A stretch of 64,000 nucleotides of DNA from Artocarpus heterophyllus (GCA_025403435.1 CM046351.1:26625730-26689729), one strand, 5' to 3'; shown: positions 1-11,929, numbered from the stretch's first letter. Notes: generated from the sequence alone by a model not told the origin. Program-made: numbers and translations.

Positions 1-1130
1 TCTAGCTTAAGATATTCTACATTACTAGCTATCTCATGGTGTCCTAGTGTGCTATTTATGTTTGTAAAATCATATTATAAAGTTAAAATCTCAATCTGGA
101 TTTAAAACAGGAAAAATGGGTGAAAAAGGACAAATTTTCGTGAAGCTCAGTCAGCCTGTTGGTTCCCTTGGTCCGGCCTGCCGAACTGCACATTTCGGTC
201 TACCGACCATTTAGGTCCGGCCTGTCGAACTTGCTATGAGTCCGGCCTATCGATGATATAAATCCGACCTACTAAACTCATGAATCCGGCCTATAGAACT
301 CAAAGTTTGGCTTGTCGAACTGGAAAAATTCTAGAAATTTCCAAACTCAGGTTTCGGCCTCCTCGAGCCCAAATCCTCATTTCCAACATGTTTTCTCAAT
401 TCCCAGGCATACAAAACATGTATAAATGATAAAAAAAAACATAATAAAATACTTTTAAACTAATTTAAACAAGATTTGCATAGAAAATTTCAAAGAAATC
501 TAAAAATGAGAAAAATGGAGAAAAATAAAAAAAACTTGATTTAAATCCATTTTTCATCAAATCAAGCCTAGATTCTAGATGATTTGAGTCATACTAACTT
601 AGATTTAAGGTTTTCTAAGCTCAAAGAAGCTCAAATTTTAAAATGCAAAGAAAATTTGAATCGAGTTTGTGGTTGTTCAATCACGTTCTAAGCTTCCAAT
701 CTAGCTGAGGAGCATGGTTTGAACTCAAATTTTGAATAATAAGGGAGAGAAGGAGAAAGGGGCAAGGAGTGAGAGGGAGGGAAAGAAGGAGAGAAAGGGA
801 GCTAAGAGAGAGAACGAGAGTGAGGAAGAAAGAGTGAGAGAAAGGGAATAAATAGAGAGTAAGAGAGATGGTTTTCAACAAGAAAATCATGTGCACCACA
901 CAGGTTTCAAATGGGATGTATTTGGCATTTGATAAATTGTTTTGTTTCAAAATTCAAAATAACAAATAAAAATAATTAAGAGTGGTTAAAAATAAATTAA
1001 AAATGATTAGAAATAATATTAATTTAGAAATATCACAATATAGTCAAATTAAGTTTCAAAATGCATCAGGGCACACTAATTCACCATTTTATACACTAAT
1101 AACACTCAATTAATTTCGAGGCGTTGTAAA
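1..1130 (-). repeat. Probable gypsy-type LTR fragment, truncated by window edge
   Basis: No gene is seen here. Read on the minus strand, a C/T-rich tract (plus-strand G/A, about 740-890) is followed by a palindrome array (about 161-340). The LTRs at 3363-5658 and 59639-62890 also combine a GA tract with this palindrome. The resemblance in organisation is the only evidence. No terminal dinucleotide, primer site or target duplication could be fixed, so the right boundary near 1130 is a guess. The open frame at 681-950 on the minus strand is the low-complexity GA tract read as protein. Confidence 0.35.
161..340. repeat. Array of TCCGGCCTGCCGAAC-type inverted-repeat units
   Basis: About seven degenerate units occur at roughly 20-27 bp spacing. 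The first (about 171-188) is nearly intact, and later ones are worn to forms such as GGCCTATCGA and GACCTACTAAA. All have the CT-centred orientation on the plus strand, as at 30388-30530 and 62539-62658. A further partial unit lies near 351-371. Confidence 0.7.
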
Positions 1131-2509
1131 ATTATTGGCTATTGATCAATACTTTGCAATTTTATTGTGTTGGGTTCCCTTATTCAATCTAGTTTGATCC
1201 AATATGAGTTGTCATTATAGTTTGAATTCGTGTTTTGTGAAGCATTTAAGTCAAACTAAGAATTTTAATACTATTCCCACCTGATTTTGCTACTTTCAAA
1301 CTAATATTGAATAATGATTTTACTCACACATATATATGTTGACTATTTTAGCCTTATTATTTGATTTTATTTTTAAATTAAATAATTTTTTAAATTATTT
1401 CAAATGTAATTAATTTTTTATGTTTCAAACTACAACTCTCATACTCATTACCTAAATTTAGTTCGGATTATTTGTCGAGATTAACACTTCAACTATATAC
1501 TCAAATGTTACTCTAAATTATGGTTTAGACTATATAATTCAAATTTTTCTGTTTAAATAAAAGTTGAAATCAACACAAGTCGAATCATAGAATCATACAG
1601 GGTTTAAAATTTCCTTTACAAAGTTCAATTCAATGAATAGATCAAAATTGCTTTACCCTCTGTACATCCATATACATTGAAATGAAAACCCTCTGTCCAT
1701 CCATATACCTTGAAATGAAATAAGCTAATTTATACTTTCCTGAGAAGAGCGAAATCCATTCTTAAGGATATAAGGATATAAATGTTGCATGTTCCACAAT
1801 CTATTTCTTATCGTCCTAAGAAATAACACATGTTTCAATAATTTTTATTTTTTCACAACTGTCCATATCCTTGTTGAACATCTATTCAAAGAAAATGCTA
1901 GAAATAGTAGTGCATATTAACCCCAAACACTCAAAATCTACTTTTTAAGAATTGTGACATTGAATACACAAAATTATTAATTTTGTGCCACGTAATTTAT
2001 TTTCCTTTATGGTTTATAGTTAAGATAACAAATTTAATTTTCCGGTTTAGATATAGTTTGGATAATAAATTTAAATGTCGACGCATATAGCATCGTTTCC
2101 GACGCCTGGCATCTGGTGTCACAATCATCGTGTTATCCGGACTGAGTCAATATCTAACTCACAAGTCTATAATCTAAAAGTTGTGCCAACAAATTCTTCA
2201 GGTCTTACACGCCAACCCCAATAATCATGCAATAAATTGAGCACAAAGTTAACCAAAATATAACCGCTATGTTTTTGCATTATTATTTATCTACATGCCA
2301 TGTTTGGTTAGTCTATACCAGTGGCCAACTAGAGAATTCTATAGAAATGGATATATATATATATATATATATATATCCTAGTGACAATAATAATATCAAA
2401 TTTAAAGAAAATATAACTATTAATGGTGTTGAGTAATATGGTGCATATGAATTGAGCTTTAACGCCCTACCACATTAGTTTACGTATTTAACAAATATCA
2501 TATGATTTA
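1131..2509. other. A+T-rich intergenic DNA, nothing recognised
   Basis: I see no coding sequence, RNA gene or clear element. An (AT)n microsatellite occupies about 2350-2376. A short direct duplication of a phrase resembling CCCTCTGTCCATCCATATAC occurs around 1655-1715. Confidence 0.5.
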
Positions 2510-2676
2510 CCCTGTGTTTGGTAGCTAGTGGTTCACATCATTTTCTTAGTTATAAACAGTCTAAAACTTTCACATGTTGCAGTAACAATAAAAAAATCGC
2601 TCAAGTGTAAAGATCTTACATACTATAGTAAAAAAAGTTATAACCAACGGTTCTTACCACTCTTCCAAACACCCTA
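2510..2676. mobile_element. Small inverted-repeat element (MITE), copy 1 of family M1
   Basis: The ends are imperfect inverted repeats. The left end reads GTGTTTGGTAGCTAGTGGTT. The reverse complement of the right end reads GTGTTTGGAAGAGTGGTAAG. The body is A+T-rich and non-coding, about 165 bp. The same end sequence is seen at 3068 and 11757. The superfamily is not resolved because no clear target duplication was found. PIF/Harbinger or hAT derivation are both possible. Confidence 0.55.
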
Positions 2677-3067
2677 TTAAATTTCTATTAGAACGAAACA
2701 ATGGCGTAATGAAGTTAAGTGGTAATACTGAGTGATAATGTGAAGTAAAAGGTTTTGATGACACTCGGTTGCTAATGTAGTATTAGAGTTCAAGAATTAA
2801 ATTTAGGTTTTAGTTGAGCATAATGGTAATGTTAAGCTAGCAATGCAGTTGAAGCATTTATAAACACTAAACAATATTTATTGGTGTGAACCTATACGAC
2901 AGCATAACAAAAAGAATGAAGGTTTGGGGATCAAACAACATACAGGACCTCTATATAAGTAATTTAAATGAAATTTAATTATAGTCGCTATTGTAGTTCA
3001 TGTTGCTAATAAGACAAGGTTTTGTCTTTTAACGGATGTAAGGTTTAGAATGCATGCACAACCACTT
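2677..3067. other. Intergenic DNA between two MITEs, nothing recognised
   Basis: A+T-rich sequence without an open frame of note or a recognisable repeat. Confidence 0.4.
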
Positions 3068-3268
3068 AGAGTGTGTTTGGCAACACAGTTAAAACTAAAA
3101 ATTGGAATGATTTTATTATAGTATTTGAGAGTTTCATATCATAGCCTAATTTGCCTACTTTTGTTTTACATTGTAGCATATAAGAGCTTTATATTATAGC
3201 ATATGAGAATTTTACAATATAGCTATTTCAACTATGTAATTAGAACTAGGTTGTCAAACGCTCCCTAA
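3068..3268. mobile_element. Small inverted-repeat element (MITE), copy 2 of family M1
   Basis: The left end is close to GTGTGTTTGGCAACACAGTT, and the right end reverse-complements to GGGAGCGTTTGACAACCTAG. The interior has repeated phrases of the type TATAGCATATGAGAATTTTA. These match the interior phrases of the copy at 11757-11929, which ties the two to one family. It does not encode protein. Confidence 0.55.
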
Positions 3269-3362
3269 GAATTTTGATGCTACAAAATTAGTACTACATT
3301 AACATTTGAGTGTTACCATGTAGACCTCTTCACTTTGCTGCACATACCAGTAATTGAGTTAT

Positions 3363-5658
3363 TGTCATGCCCCAAATCTGGGGAGATAACATAACATATT
3401 AAGTAAGATAATAATTGTGATTAAGTACAAAACATAGAATTAAGTTATTAAAGAATTTTTAAAATAAACTAGAATATTTTAAAAGAATCAATTTTAAAAA
3501 TAAAATAATGAAAATAAAACAAAAAATCAAAGTAATTGAAAAACATCGAATTTAAAACTTAAGCTCTGCCATGGCATGTTTCGAGACCACCAAACCTCAC
3601 AGTCTTGGCATACATAATTAAGGTGCAGAAAATAGTGATTAAATATCAACCACAATCCAACGGAAAGGAAATAAAGTGCTTGAAAATAAATAAATCATTA
3701 CATGCCTTTGAACAAAAATACAACTAAATTACAAATTAAATGATAGCACCATTTGCTATCTCTACAAGCTACGTTGATTCTCGCTCTACTTAGCAGCATA
3801 CTCGGATCCTCTTAGGAGAGGTTAAGTAAAAATAGGAAAAACTATGAGCGAAAGGCTCAGCAGGATTATCATTTAGATACACAATATAATTATTCAATAA
3901 AAATGTTGAAACAAAAGGCAATGCAAATAATAGCATTTAACTCACCCTAGGATGCCCTCTGTGCAACCTAAACTCTAAGGCTCTATTATGAAGTATAACC
4001 TTACTATAAACTCACCGGACAGTATTTAAAGACTTACCTTTAAGTATGAAGTAAATCATACATTCGTGGTACAATTCTTGAACATAATAGAAAATAATTC
4101 CATGGACAAAAATATTTAAAAACATAGCTCACAAGAAAAGGGCGTTGGAAATCCTACTTTGGTATGTACGATTCGATACCGTAAGCGCCAAACTTAGTCT
4201 TAGTCTAACGTACACTCTTTTACATTTTAGAACCTTAACCACCACTTCTTAAACTAGAATCTAATCTAATTTAGAATGAAAACACATTCTAGTTATTAAT
4301 TATGCTTTTCAGTTTTTCTTAGTGTGCCACATTCAAACTAAATGAAACATATGAGATTCTTCGCATGATGTTATGATGTATCCTAAAACAAGTTTCAAAT
4401 AGCATTCTGGCTATTTAACAGTTTTAAATAGTTTAAAAACATCACAATGTAAAGACAGGACAAAAATATGAAAAACTACACAATCTACTAGTGGTAGACT
4501 ACCCAGTTCGGCCTGCCGCCTTCATCTAGCCCACTTGCCAGATTCAACCCACTGGCCTTCCATATTCATTCCACCAGCCGGCTGGTCTCACGAGGCTGGG
4601 AGCAGTCCTAACTCCTCTTGCGAGTCCAAATCAAGCTCAGCTTGATTCTAACCTATTTTGATGTAATCTAGACCCAGAAACACATGCATAAACCTCAGAA
4701 AAACATCTTTAAACATTTTGAAAACAATTTCGCCAAAGATTAAACACATTATCATATATTTGCATGTTGAATCAAAACTTTAAAATACAAAACCTAAGTC
4801 TCAAATTTCTGCTTAAATCTTAAGATTGGTCTTCGATTTAACATGCTCAGACAATAAGAATCATTTCTAATTTATTTAAAACAAGATTACGCATTCAACA
4901 TGTCATAGTCATGAATTTACCAAATGTACATGATATTTTTCTAAAAACAAACCATGCATGTTCAATGGGTTTACAACTTAGATTAGTATGAAAATTCTAA
5001 GAATTAAACAGAGAATTTTGGATAAAGATGAAACAGAAATTATAGTTTAGGTTTTTGGGTACAACCTGAAGCATTCCTGAGAAAGAAGTTGGCTCTTTGG
5101 CTGTAGAACCTTTAAAAATATTTGCTTCTTATGATTTTGAAACAAACTGGAAACTTAAATCTGAGTTCACATGGTCTTTTGGTGGCAGGAAAAAGTTTGA
5201 GAGAAAGAGAGAGAGGGAGATAAGAGAGGGGGAGAGTAAGAGAATGAGAGAGTGAGTTAGAGTTAGCTTTCTTTTAAAAGATGAGATATGTGACTTGATG
5301 AGGGACAAGTCTATATACAGGAAGGCTTTCACCCAGTCTTGGTATTATGAATTGAGCATTTTAATAATGCTAGCTGATGGTTCACGTGAAAAAGCAGTAG
5401 AGAGTGTGAGTGGCAATTTGGTAAATAAGAAGGTAAGTGAGGGGCAAAATGGTAATTTGATAAAACTGATTAAAATAAAATTTTTAAATAATATGACCAA
5501 AATTATTTAATTAATTTAAAACCAAAAATGATGCTAATTTATTTTAAATAACTGCTATGGAATTTGAATTAAGTGCAAAAGATAAGTAATTAAGCTTTGG
5601 CACATTAATTGAACATGATTAGCATAATTAACCTAAAGTTAATTCTGGGAGTGCTATA
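3363..5658 (-). repeat. 3' LTR of gypsy element A
   Basis: The low-coordinate end reads TGTCATGCCCCAAATCTGGG and matches the 5' LTR end at 10959 (TGTCACACCCTAAATCC). Homology continues through two conserved blocks, 3370-3500 against 10970-11110 and 3940-4150 against 11540-11745. The other end, TATAGCACTCCC on the minus strand, follows a polypurine tract and looks like a TG start mutated to TA. Length is about 2.3 kb. A GA-rich tract lies at 5190-5270 and a worn palindrome unit at about 4505-4520. Confidence 0.75.
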
Positions 5659-5672
5659 GCTCTCCCCGACAA
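5659..5672 (-). other. Polypurine tract of element A
   Basis: On the minus strand GTCGGGGAGAGC directly precedes the LTR start. Upstream of it on that strand is a phrase translating like the usual chromovirus polyprotein end (NFLDEIPF), about 5672-5695. This is the standard layout for plus-strand priming in Ty3/gypsy elements. Confidence 0.6.
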
Positions 5673-5695
5673 AAAGGAATTTCATCTAGGAAATT

Positions 5696-7690
5696 AAGAC
5701 TAACCTCGTAAGCAGATATTGAGGCTCTTTTGTTATGGGCTTTCATAGTGGAGGGTGTAGACTTTGTGGCCTTTTCCTATTGGCTCGGGTGCTACCTAAC
5801 AAGAGCTAAAGTGGCTGCATGAGGGGTGATGGAGTTGATGAAGTCCGCGGCGGCTGTTTCGACATTGGGAATGTTCGAAAAATGTAGTTTAGGCTTGCCT
5901 TATGGTGGTTCTAACTGGGTTACAGCTAAACCCAGGTAGCCCCGAGGGTGGTTAAGTCCGAGGACGCATTGTGATTTCGGATCTGTCGGGGATGAAAACT
6001 TAACTAAAGAGAGCCTCCAAGTGTGTGCTTGGTGTGGGAGAGGAATGTGAATAGTTATAGAGAAATTTTCTATGCACTTGGTAGTGGTAATATGCCTATT
6101 TAAACAAGATGTGGTATTTTGGTGGAACAGTGGGGTACAGTGGTCCTATGGGTGCAACAGCTCCCTGAGAAAGGATTCTTGACAGGTGGAATGGCTTTCT
6201 AATGGAGGGTTCTTGACATGTGCAATAGCTCTATAGGAAAGTGACTTCGACGAGTGAAGCAAGCCCATAGGAGAGTGACTTCGATAGGTGGGCTAATTTA
6301 AAGTCTAGAAAGAGGTTTTAGAGAGAGAAAAGATGGCAGTCCTTTAATGGTGGCTTCGATCTTCGTCATTCATAGGGCTTATTTAGGTCGTGGAGATGGA
6401 TGATTTTAGGAGGATTTGATGATATTTCTGAGTTCAAACTAGGTAGACGTTCTTGGAGTTTGCCCAAAAATAAAAACTTTGAATTTTTTGACAAGTTGAG
6501 ATGGTGGACTTAGGTAGTAATGATGCTCTTTCTAGATGATTTTGAGGTTGGAGATAAGGTTTATGGGTGTTTTAATGTGGTTTTGGGGAGGTTGAAGTAG
6601 TTGTATGAATCTTGGACTTTTTTGGACTTGCCAAAAAATATGGAAGCTTGAGATTTCTAGCAAGTGGGAATGGTTGAGTTGGGTCTTGGAACTATCTTTC
6701 CTAGGTAGTTTGAGGTTGATAATGAAGTTTATGAAAGCTTTGAAGTAGTTTGATAGCAGTTTAAGGTAATGATATGGTGGTTTTAGCTTAGGAGAGGTCG
6801 TGGCTATGGTGGTTATCGAGGTTTTTGGGTAAAGATGATGATAGAAAAGATTGTGGTTATAGTGGCTATAGAGGTTCTTGCTTGATGGTCTGAGTAGAAT
6901 AGGGTTCATTAGCCTCTTAACAAAGGTGTTAGAAGGGGGTATTTATAGAGGAAATAGAGATCTAATTTGGTTGAAATTCTTCCATTTTAAGCATCTTGTT
7001 GGCGATGTTTCCAAGTTTGGTTCTGTAGGAGTGGCCACATGTAGCAACTTTCGTGGCGAGAAAATTTCCCTTCAGGTTCAAATTTGATTTCCAGCATAGA
7101 TCTGAGCAAGTCAAGAGCATAAATGGCTAGCCGACCTGAGTGAGCTATTCCAGGTGGCCTGCCACTAGGGTGTTTATGTGGTAAGAGCCTTACCTTATCA
7201 TTTTGGGCAAGGTTCAAACTAAAGAATTGGGTTTCCCTCTAACCCACCCCTGATTGAGGGGAGTTTATCTCTGGCTACAGATATCGCATGTCCCTACAAC
7301 AGAGATCCCACGAGTGAGTTGGCATGGCTAACGTGGCGGATGAGCTAATGTGACAGGTGAGCTAGAGCAATAGGTATACGGCCACGTCAGATGGACCAAG
7401 AAATGGGCTTTCTCTAGTGTTGGGCCTAGGCTTCTAAGTAAGTTTGTTAAGCTCTATTTTATTCTAATTTCCTTCATACCAATTTATTCTAATTCCAATT
7501 AGACTTAAAACTCTCCAAGTGAGTTAAAAGTCTAATTGGACGAAAATAAATAGGCCCATTCACGTTCCTTGGCCTTCCAAATGACAACCCACTTGGAGGA
7601 CCCCACTTTATGGCTTGAGCCCATGTGCCTTACCTTAGGCCATACTATGAGGCATAGATTGGCTCATGTCTTGTGAAAAAATGGGTACCA
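5696..7690. repeat. About 2 kb unassigned insert within the 3' end of element A
   Basis: This segment separates the chromodomain remnant from the polyprotein end and polypurine tract of element A, so it probably inserted there. It has no convincing coding frame. It contains two diverged direct repeats of about 150 bp (roughly 6455-6600 and 6610-6755, sharing TTGAGGTTG and ATGAAGTTTATG-like phrases) and a perfect 13-bp inverted repeat at 7495-7541. I could not fix its ends or name its class. A non-autonomous LTR element is one possibility. Confidence 0.35.
7495..7541. repeat. Perfect 13-bp inverted repeat (hairpin)
   Basis: The arms TCCAATTAGACTT and AAGTCTAATTGGA flank about 21 bases. A further short match (CTCCAAGTG in the loop against CACTTGGAG at about 7589) could extend the fold. 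Confidence 0.6.
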
Positions 7691-9080
7691 ATAGCAGAAA
7701 AGATATGAATACAATTCCTGCATTGTCAACTCGAGCTCCTAAGTCGCTTCATTAGAATTATAGTGTTGCCACACCACCTTGACTAACAAAATTTATTGGC
7801 AATGCAAACATGTCACCTTTTGATTGATAAGCTAAACTGTCACCTCCTCGTAAGTCATGTCTTCTCAGACAATAATGTCATACCATGGGATGACAGCATC
7901 AAGATTTGGTTGGCACTTGAGAAGCATCGAACATGAAACATATTATTCATGTACAAAAACTTTGGTGGAAGATCAAAGCAGTATGCAACGACACTGACTC
8001 CCTGTACGAACATATACCTCAAACTCTTATTATCAGAAAAGAATTGAAAAATTGCACCATAAAGATAACAGCTCCAGATCTTCAAGGCATGAATCACCAC
8101 AACAAGCTTCAAATCGTGTGCGGGATAATTCAACTCATGCGGCCTCAACCATCACGATCCATATGCTACAACCTATCTCTTCTACCTCACGACACGCCCA
8201 AGACCTTGGCCCGATGCATCGGTGTAAACCTTGTACTGTTCATTGTTGTTTGGAATCATCAAAACTGGTGCAATAGTTAAGCGTATCTTAAACTCTTGGA
8301 ATGCATGCTCGCATTCACCGTCCCACTCAAGCCGAACTTCTTTCTTAGTCAACCGTGTCAACAGAGCTGCAATATCAAAGAAATCTTTACAAACCTTTTG
8401 TAAGACCTTGCAAGTCCTAAGAAACTATGAATCTCTACAACATTTCTTGGTCGTTCCCATTGTAGCACAGTTTTAATCTTAGAAGGATCAATAGAAATAC
8501 TCTATCTTGAAATGACATGTCCATGAAACTTGACCTTGTTTAACCAAAACTCGTACTTCTCCTTCTTTGCATATATCTGATGTTCTCGTAGAGTTCGAAG
8601 AATGATCTTCAAATGTTATTCATGCTTTTGCCAAGTTTTAGAATAAACCAAGATGTCGTCGATGAAGACTATCACGAACCGATCCAAGTAAGGCCGAAAT
8701 ACTCGATTCATCGAGTCCATAAATGCTACAGAAGCATTCATCATGGCATAACCAGAAACTCAAAATGTCAATGTCGAGTCCTAAAAGCTATTTTGAAAAT
8801 GTCCTCTTCCTAAACCTTAAGTTGATGATAACCCAACCATAGATCTATCTTAGAAAAATACCTTAAACTTCCAAGCTGATCAAACAATTTATCAATTCTA
8901 GGCAATAAATACTTGTTCTTGATGGTCACCTTGTTCAATCGTCGATAGTCAATACACAACCTAAGTGATCCGTCATGTTTCTTTGCGAATAAGACTAGTG
9001 CATCCCACGGTGAAGTGTTATTCGTAATTTACCCTTTATTTGCCTATTCCCCTAGTTGCTTCTTCAGTTCCTTTATTTCT
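7690..9080 (-). pseudogene. Gypsy reverse transcriptase-RNase H fused to integrase tail and chromodomain, broken
   Basis: The minus strand at about 8640-8740 encodes a well-kept reverse transcriptase block ending [13 protein letters not shown], in which FIDD is the YxDD catalytic box. Further on, YTDASGQG and RPHELNYPAHDLKL (about 8100-8230) mark the RNase H region. DNKSLRYMF follows, then the frame jumps in phase to VAYCFDLPPKF. The latter corresponds to the C-terminal integrase segment that in the intact relative at 63.2 kb precedes the chromodomain. The zinc-binding region and DDE core of integrase are therefore deleted at about 7990. A worn chromodomain (LVKVVWQHY...EAT) follows at about 7700-7780. 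Several in-frame stops are present. Confidence 0.75.
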
Positions 9081-9341
9081 ATTGGCACCATTTGGTACGG
9101 AACAATACAAATCGGAGCAATTCTAGAACAAGATCAATAGTGAACTCTATCTCTAATTAGGTGCCAAACCTGACAAGTTCTTAGGGAATACATCCACGTA
9201 GACAACATTGTTTCCTTGACTATGCTTGTTTCATCTTCTAAGGAAGATAGTAGAGCATAACATGCCAGATTTCTGTGTCCATTGACACAGGACTGAAGAG
9301 ACCTATCTGCGAACATTTGATCTACCTCACTCTGGTAAGTA

Positions 9342-9605
9342 CTAAGGGTGGGTTCCTGAACTGGTCATGAAGGTAACTTTTCTATGTTGACAATCAACTA
9401 CTACATTGTATCTAGACAAACAATCTATCCATATAATTACATCATATGCATTCTTAGGAATTACAATTAAATCAGCTTTTAATACCTCTACCCTAATTGT
9501 AACCTCACATGATTTATAAATAGCTTTCACCTCCACTCTACCAACTGAAGAAGTTATACTCATAGGAATTTCAAGCTCCTTAGTCTTTAGACCAAGAGCA
9601 CTCAC
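9342..9605 (-). pseudogene. Gypsy aspartic protease remnant
   Basis: An 87-codon frame contains AYDVIIWIDCLSRYNVVVDC. This matches the conserved C-terminal half of retropepsin-like proteases of Ty3/gypsy elements (usual form VILGMDWL), which precedes reverse transcriptase. The catalytic DTG triad itself is not visible in this open frame. Position between gag and reverse transcriptase fits element A. Confidence 0.65.
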
Positions 9606-9949
9606 AAATGATTTAGAAATGAGAGAGCTTATGGCACCAATATCAAATAGAACATAAGTAAAGACTGAAAAATAAGTATCATACCATCAATGACGGTATT
9701 ACTACCTTGTGTTGTTTAATTCCCAATGGCCATGGTATACAGATGTCCTTGCACTTTTGCCTTGCCTCTATCATTGTTGTTGTTGGGTCTAGGATTTGCT
9801 GGCTTAAATTGCTGTGTTGGAGGAGATTACACATTGCTTGAACTTTGAGGCCTGAGCAGACCATAGTTTTATGGAAAATTCTAAGGTCGGAACTACAAAA
9901 TGACTGATAAGGTGTAGGCATGAACGACTAATATGAAGGTTAAACAAAC

Positions 9950-10940
9950 TATTGGAATTGTGGCGATTCCTGTCCACCATCTCTCGAAGTAGGAAATTCT
10001 TCTTGATGTGACCAAGCTATTTGTAAAAATGGCACTTATAGTTGTATGGATTGGTTTAACCGTTGCCTAATGAGTTGTTGCTACCACTAGCTACATTATC
10101 GTTGCTCTGTGCCCCAGACTATTGTTGCTAAGAGTTGTTTTTGTTGTTGTTGTTCCAATAAGAGTTTCTTTGTTGTCCTCTGGCAACTCATGCTTTGTTC
10201 TCATAGTATGTGGCATTGTCTCTCTCGACTGACATTGTAAAATCACTAGGTCGCCATAGTTTCTAAGTCTTAACGTAACCAACTGGCGACCAATGAAACC
10301 CTTAAGTCTATCTTGGAACTTAATGCACTTGTCTTCTTCTAGCTCGACTAGTCGTGGAACAAATCGTGCTAACTTTATGAACTTAGCTTCATATTCTAAA
10401 TGGTCATTTCCCTTGTTCTAATCTATAGAACTCAACAATTCTTTGGTCTCTATGGCTCATGGGAAAATAGCGCTCATAGAATAGTCTCTCAAATTCATCC
10501 CAATCAATATTTTAGTTGTTTCAAGCACGCCTAACTTGCTTTCGCCAAGCGTTAACTTCACCTTCGAACTTGTATGTAGCAAATTTGGCACAAAATTCAT
10601 TGGGTATGCCAAAGGTATCCAAATGTTTAATCATTGTATCAAACTAAATTTTGCCACTTGAGGCTTACAATTTCATTCAAAAATGGACACAGAAGCATAT
10701 CGGAACTTCTGAAAGAAAAGCTGACGGTCATCAACAGCAGGTTCCTCACTTTGGCCCTAGCAGCCATCTATCGGAAGGCTACAAACATGGTATTAATGAT
10801 GCCCTCATTTGAGCACCGTCATTATTAGCTGTGTGGCACCGAGGAGGCATCCTCTCACTTTTGAAAGAGAAAAACTTGGACAGTTGGTGGTTTATGATGT
10901 CCTAATTATGTATGCACATTTGTCAAGGTTTCATAACCTA
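9950..10940 (-). pseudogene. Gypsy gag remnant of element A
   Basis: The minus strand near 10000 encodes a degenerate zinc knuckle (KCHFYK, stop, LGHIKK), in which the second cysteine is lost. The interval up to the primer site is where gag is expected, but it is broken into short frames, and most of the capsid region cannot be read with confidence. Confidence 0.5.
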
Positions 10941-10955
10941 GGGCTTTAATACCAA
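10941..10955 (-). other. Primer-binding site of element A, mutated
   Basis: The minus strand reads TTGGTATTAAAGCCC just inside the 5' LTR end. The expected complement of initiator tRNA-Met is TGGTATCAGAGC. Both differences are C-to-T or G-to-A transitions. Confidence 0.65.
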
Positions 10956-10958
10956 CTT

Positions 10959-11745
10959 TGTCACACCCTAAATCCAAGGAGATGATGTGGTTGATTAATT
11001 AAGATAATAACATTGATTAAGTTTAAAACATAGAATTTTGTTACAGAATTTTTAAAATAAAACTAGGATATCTTTAAAGAAGCAATTTTAGAAATAAAAT
11101 AACAAAATAAAACAAAACATCAAATTAAACATCAACCACAATCCAACGGAAAGGAAATAAAGTGTATGAAAATAAATAAATTATTACATACCTTTGAACA
11201 AAAATACAACTAATTACAAATTAGAAGATAGCATCACTCATGATCTCTGTAAGCTACACCGATCCTCGCTCTACTCAGCAGCGTACTTGGATCCTTTTGG
11301 AGGGGTTAAGTAAAAACAGGAAAAACTATGAGGGAAAAACTCAGTAGAATTATCATTTAAAAACACAATATAATTTTTCAATAAAACGTATTGAAACAAA
11401 AGGAGATGCAAATCATAGCATTTAACTCACCGTTTAACAACAACATATGATTTAACTTAAACCATAAACAAATTTAACACTTACACAAAGCACCTGTGTA
11501 ACACCACTAAAGCGGTCTGGATTGGGTTTTAAGGACTTACACCCTAGGACGCCCTCTATGTGACCTGAACTCTAAGGCTCTATCATGAGGTACAATCTTC
11601 CGATAAACTTATCGGATGGTATATAAAGACTTACCTTCAAGTATTAAGCAAGGCATACATTCAAGGTACAATTCTTGAACATAGTAAAAAGTAATTATAA
11701 TGCCAAAAATGTTTCAAAACATGGCTCACAATAAAGGGGGCATAA
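10959..11745 (-). repeat. Truncated 5' LTR of gypsy element A
   Basis: This is homologous to the 3' LTR at 3363-5658 and in the same orientation. It has an internal indel (about 11420-11535) and stops at about 11745, where the homologous copy continues for another 1.5 kb. A MITE begins within about 12 bp of the break. Confidence 0.75.
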
Positions 11746-11756
11746 ATCATATTTAT

Positions 11757-11929
11757 AAATAGGGTGTTTGGAAAGGTGGTGGGAACCACTTTTACTGTAG
11801 TATGTGAGAGTTTTATACTGTAGCATATTTTTTTTATTGTTACTGTAGCATGTGAGAGCTTTACAATGTTCATAACTGAGATTGTGGTGGGAACTGAGTG
11901 GTTCCCACCACTACCAAACACCCCCAAAG
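11757..11929. mobile_element. MITE, copy 3 of family M1, near-perfect ends
   Basis: The inverted ends extend about 27 bp: GGGTGTTTGG then AGGTGGTGGGAACCACT on the left, mirrored by AGTGGTTCCCACCACT then ACCAAACACCC on the right. The interior carries phrases such as ACTGTAGCATGTGAGAGCTT. It is non-coding and about 173 bp long. It is the best preserved of the three copies and is abutted on the right by a truncated copy of another MITE family. Confidence 0.75.

Larger units (their letters stand above)
3363..11745 (-). mobile_element. Decayed Ty3/gypsy chromovirus-like retrotransposon (element A)
   Basis: Two homologous LTR sequences in the same orientation bracket gag-pol remnants on the minus strand. 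The 3' LTR is at 3363-5658 and the 5' LTR remnant at 10959-11745. A mutated initiator-Met primer site lies just inside the 5' LTR and a polypurine tract just inside the 3' LTR. Coding order on the minus strand is gag knuckle (about 10000), protease (9342-9605), reverse transcriptase and RNase H (about 8000-9060), C-terminal integrase (7855-8000) and chromodomain (about 7690-7856). The integrase core is missing, and about 2 kb of unrelated sequence sits between chromodomain and polypurine tract. The element is dead: it has many stops and frameshifts and a truncated 5' LTR. Confidence 0.8.

Noticed and set aside
681..950. Open frame of 89 codons on the minus strand
   Set aside because: It is a Leu/Ser-rich translation of a GA/CT low-complexity tract typical of the LTRs here and has no protein motif.
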